Below are positions 23,308 through 25,882 of a stretch of 25,882 nt of DNA, piece by piece. Origin of the DNA: DATKIY01 sp035543875 (GTDB lineage Bacteria > Actinomycetota > Actinomycetes > JAHEKZ01); the NCBI GenBank assembly GCA_035543875.1, contig DATKIY010000224.1:1-25882 (forward strand), written 5' to 3'. The notes under the pieces were generated by a model. The model ran no database searches, was not told the DNA's origin, and saw only the letters and a program-made list of their open reading frames with translations. Numbering within the stretch: the stretch's first letter is position 1; each line of letters opens with the position of its first letter. Made by a program: the position numbers and the translations under genes.

Positions 23308-25882
23308 ATGACCGCGCAGCGTGGCCAGTCGATACTGGCCCAGTTGTCTCGCCGCGGGTTCGTGGACGCCGCGAGGGCTGGTGCACTGCTCGAGTGGGTT
23401 CCGCTGTCGAAACCGCTCGATGATGTGGTGTTGGATGCGTTAGGCGCCACAGCCGACCCAGACCTGGCATTGCAAGGCCTGGTCCGAGTGCTTGAAGCCT
23501 GCGATGAGCGTGAACAACTGGCTGCTCACCTCATCAGCGACGCCGAACTTCGGTTGCGGCTGACCGCGGTGCTCGGCGTCAGTAGTGGTCTCGGTGACCA
23601 TCTGGTTCGGCACCCCACGGACTACCGGATTCTGGCGTCCGATGGTTCTGCACCAACCCGTCCCACTGCGGCAGCCTTGCGCGCGTCGATGCTGGTTGCC
23701 GTCGGCGCCGACCCGGCCGCAGACATGCCGGTCGCCGCGTCCCAGGACGCGCTCGTAGCCCTTCGCGTGGACTATCGACGCCACCTGTTGCATCTGGCTG
23801 CCCGTGACCTCACGGAAGGCGCCGCTGTCGACGACGTCGCAGCTGAGCTTGCCGATCTGGCGGCAGCTGCGCTCGATGCAGGGCTCGCCATTGCCCGCGC
23901 CGAGTTGTCCCACGAAGCCGAGCCGGTTCGGCTGGCGATTGTCGGCTTGGGCAAATGCGGTGGGCGCGAGCTGAACTATGTCAGCGACGTTGACGTTGTC
24001 TACGTCGCTGAGCCACTTGAGGGTGGTGATGAGGAAGCCGCGATAAATACCGCCAACCGACTCGCCGCTGGCGTTGCGCGAGCGTGCACAGCAATGACGC
24101 CGGAGGGCTACTTGTGGGAGGTCGACGCTGGCCTGCGTCCGGAAGGTGCCGCAGGACCACTGGTCCGCACTCTTGGTAGCCACGTCGCTTACTACAAAAG
24201 GTGGGCCAAGAGCTGGGAGTTTCAGGCACTGCTCAAAGCGCGGCCGGTCGCTGGCGACGTGCACCTTGGTGAGGCTTACGTTGACGCGCTTGGTCCGATG
24301 GTGTGGGAGGCCGCAGCGCGTGAAGGGTTTGTGCAGGAAGTGCAGGCCATGCGGCGGCGGGTGGAGCAACAGATCCCAGCCGCAGACGCAGGACGACAGC
24401 TGAAGCTTGGGCCGGGAGGACTGCGGGACGTTGAGTTTGCGGTGCAGCTTCTCCAACTCGTCCACGGCCGCAGTGATCCGACCCTACGAAGTGGTAACAC
24501 CCTCCGCGCTCTCGATGCGCTAGCGGTCGGTGGGTACGTCGGACGCGACGATGCCGCGCAGCTCGATGATGCCTACCGGTTCATGCGCACCTTGGAGCAT
24601 CGCATCCAGTTGTTCCGGCTCAGGCGTACACACTTGCTCCCCGAAGAACCAGAAGTGCTACGGCGACTCGGTCGATCCGTTGGATTTCGAAAAGATCCGG
24701 TGGCCGAGCTTGAGGAAGAGTGGCGACGCCAGGTGCGCGAAGTCCGTCGACTGCACGAGAAGCTCTTTTATCGGCCGCTGCTGAATGCAGTAGCACGGCT
24801 TGAGCCTGGTGAAGTTCGCCTGACGCCGGACGCGGCACGGGCGCGCATGGAGGCGTTGGGGTATCGCGATCCGGCGGGAGCGCTACGTCATATCGAAGCC
24901 TTGACGTCCGGCGTGAGCCGTCGAGCGGCGATCCAGCGCACTCTGCTGCCTGTGATGCTGGGTTGGTTCGCCGACGCTGCTGACCCAGATGCGGGTTTGT
25001 TCGGTTTCCGACGGGTGAGCGAGGCGCTGGGGGGCACTCACTGGTACCTAGCGTTGCTGCGTGACGCCGGGGCAACAGCCGAGCGGCTCGCCCGCGTGCT
25101 TGCGTCAAGTCGCTATGCGACGGATCTGTTGCTGCGCGCACCAGAAGCGGTGGCGATGCTGTCTGACGACGCCGAGTTGCAGCCGCGGTCGCGCGCCGAA
25201 CTCACCGCAGAGATGTTGAGTACCGGCAAACGTTCGGTTGCGCCGGATGCCGCGATCGCTGCAATACGCGGCGTTCGAAGACGCGAGTTGTTTCGACTCA
25301 GTGCGGCGATGACTCTTGACCAGATCCGAACCGAAGAGCTTGGGGCTGCACTTTCGGACGTCGCAGCATCTGTCGTGGTAGCCGCGCTTGAGGTCGCGAA
25401 CCGCTCGGTGAATGCGTCAACCGACGTGTTACCCACGCGGTTCGCGGTGATAGCGATGGGCAGATTTGGTGGGCGAGAACTTGGGCTTGGCAGTGACCTC
25501 GACGTCATGTTCGTACATCAGCCGGTTGATGGCGCGGACGAGCAAGCAGCGACGACGTCGGCTCTTGCCATCGCTAACGAGTTGACGCGACTGCTCGCCA
25601 TTCCAGCTCCTGACCCGGCAGTGATGCTGGACTCAGACCTTCGTCCTGAGGGGCGAAGCGGCCCTCTTGTCCGCACTCTCGCCTCATATGCGGCCTACTA
25701 CGAGCGTTGGTCTTTGGTCTGGGAGAGCCAGGCGCTGATTCGAGCTGAGTTGGTCGCAGGCGACGCGACTTTGGGAGCCGAGTTCCTGTCACTGGTGGAT
25801 CAGTACCGATGGCCGGAAGCCGGGTTGTCCGAGGATGACATCCGGGAGATTCGTCGCGTCAAGGCGCGGGTGGAGTCGGAGC
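23308..25882 (+). CDS. glnE: Glutamine synthetase adenylyltransferase/deadenylase, 3'-truncated by window edge
   Basis: Adds and removes AMP on GSI-beta glutamine synthetase according to nitrogen status. 858 codons are visible, about 85-90% of a full-length enzyme; the frame runs open to the window edge. Two nucleotidyltransferase halves are seen: N-terminal GLGKCGGRELNYVSDVDVVYV (about 213-232, deadenylylation half in E. coli) and C-terminal AMGRFGGRELGLGSDLDVMFV (about 715-735, adenylylation half), each with GG...SDxD metal motifs. LKLGPGGLRDVEFAVQLLQL and RPEGxxGPLVRTL occur in the expected places. A Leu/Ala-rich helical linker separates the halves. ATG 23308 is 6 nt after a -10-like TACCGT. 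Its usual target, GlnA1, is not in the window. Confidence 0.95.
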   Translation, partial: MTAQRGQSILAQLSRRGFVDAARAGALLEWVPLSKPLDDVVLDALGATADPDLALQGLVRVLEACDEREQLAAHLISDAELRLRLTAVLGVSSGLGDHLVRHPTDYRILASDGSAPTRPTAAALRASMLVAVGADPAADMPVAASQDALVALRVDYRRHLLHLAARDLTEGAAVDDVAAELADLAAAALDAGLAIARAELSHEAEPVRLAIVGLGKCGGRELNYVSDVDVVYVAEPLEGGDEEAAINTANRLAAGVARACTAMTPEGYLWEVDAGLRPEGAAGPLVRTLGSHVAYYKRWAKSWEFQALLKARPVAGDVHLGEAYVDALGPMVWEAAAREGFVQEVQAMRRRVEQQIPAADAGRQLKLGPGGLRDVEFAVQLLQLVHGRSDPTLRSGNTLRALDALAVGGYVGRDDAAQLDDAYRFMRTLEHRIQLFRLRRTHLLPEEPEVLRRLGRSVGFRKDPVAELEEEWRRQVREVRRLHEKLFYRPLLNAVARLEPGEVRLTPDAARARMEALGYRDPAGALRHIEALTSGVSRRAAIQRTLLPVMLGWFADAADPDAGLFGFRRVSEALGGTHWYLALLRDAGATAERLARVLASSRYATDLLLRAPEAVAMLSDDAELQPRSRAELTAEMLSTGKRSVAPDAAIAAIRGVRRRELFRLSAAMTLDQIRTEELGAALSDVAASVVVAALEVANRSVNASTDVLPTRFAVIAMGRFGGRELGLGSDLDVMFVHQPVDGADEQAATTSALAIANELTRLLAIPAPDPAVMLDSDLRPEGRSGPLVRTLASYAAYYERWSLVWESQALIRAELVAGDATLGAEFLSLVDQYRWPEAGLSEDDIREIRRVKARVESE

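Noticed and set aside
22130..24465. Two long minus-strand frames (446 and 341 residues) opposite glnA2 and glnE.
   Set aside because: Both are opposite well-recognised enzymes, have no family motifs and are the usual by-product of high-G+C codon use.

Overview
The window is a gene-dense stretch (about 60% G+C by eye) of an actinobacterial chromosome. The assignment rests on a GlnA2-type glutamine synthetase next to the glutamine synthetase adenylyltransferase GlnE, a fused RNase H/histidine phosphatase, a MapB-like methionine aminopeptidase, an F420H2:NADP reductase, a lysine-rich histone H1-like protein, many GTG starts, and several genes that look leaderless. From memory, the set glnE, glnA2, panB, RNase H-phosphatase, zinc-ribbon protein and Nif3 resembles the Mycobacterium tuberculosis Rv2221c-Rv2230c neighbourhood, with other genes inserted. 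I cannot name a genus. I see no insertion sequences, prophage, CRISPR arrays or tRNAs.

Layout. 1-4650 (+): 3' part of ptsI, nif3-like, coiled-coil zinc-ribbon protein, RNase H/phosphatase and a GNAT acetyltransferase, tightly spaced. 4661-6411: yaaA on the minus strand, divergent from the RNase P RNA gene (about 5505-5896), followed by a small exported protein of unknown function. 6431-6497: three tandem 11-bp repeats between the arms of a perfect 12-bp inverted repeat. 6523-9763: a run mostly on the minus strand with an ABM-like small protein, a MarR regulator, a small zinc-ribbon protein, mapB, a conserved 65-residue protein (+), a strong symmetrical terminator hairpin and the histone H1-like gene. 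10019-12346: a conserved unknown gene head-to-head with the F420 reductase gene, then panB (-) with a hairpin-rich leader. 12347-14999: a regulated promoter driving a DHA2-family drug exporter and a TetR regulator. 14996-20662 (-): nadE-otsB-GH15-otsA, joined by three 4-bp GTGA stop/start overlaps. 20734-25882 (+): SURF1-DUF3817 pair, glnA2 and the 5' part of glnE, cut by the window end.

How it works together. The window is mainly core metabolism: sugar PTS, cofactor synthesis (NAD, pantothenate, F420 redox), trehalose synthesis and probable hydrolysis in one transcription unit, nitrogen assimilation, RNA processing and N-terminal methionine removal. The most distinctive regulatory features are (i) a recurrent TAnnnT hexamer 6-8 nt before the start codon, predicting leaderless mRNAs for nif3, yaaA, marR, nadE, SURF1 and glnE; (ii) repeated CGAAAC elements on the promoter of the exporter-TetR pair; and (iii) a possible Shine-Dalgarno-sequestering hairpin before panB. 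I did not find a clear-cut new defence or mobile system. The best candidates for undescribed biology are the small unknown proteins and these regulatory structures.
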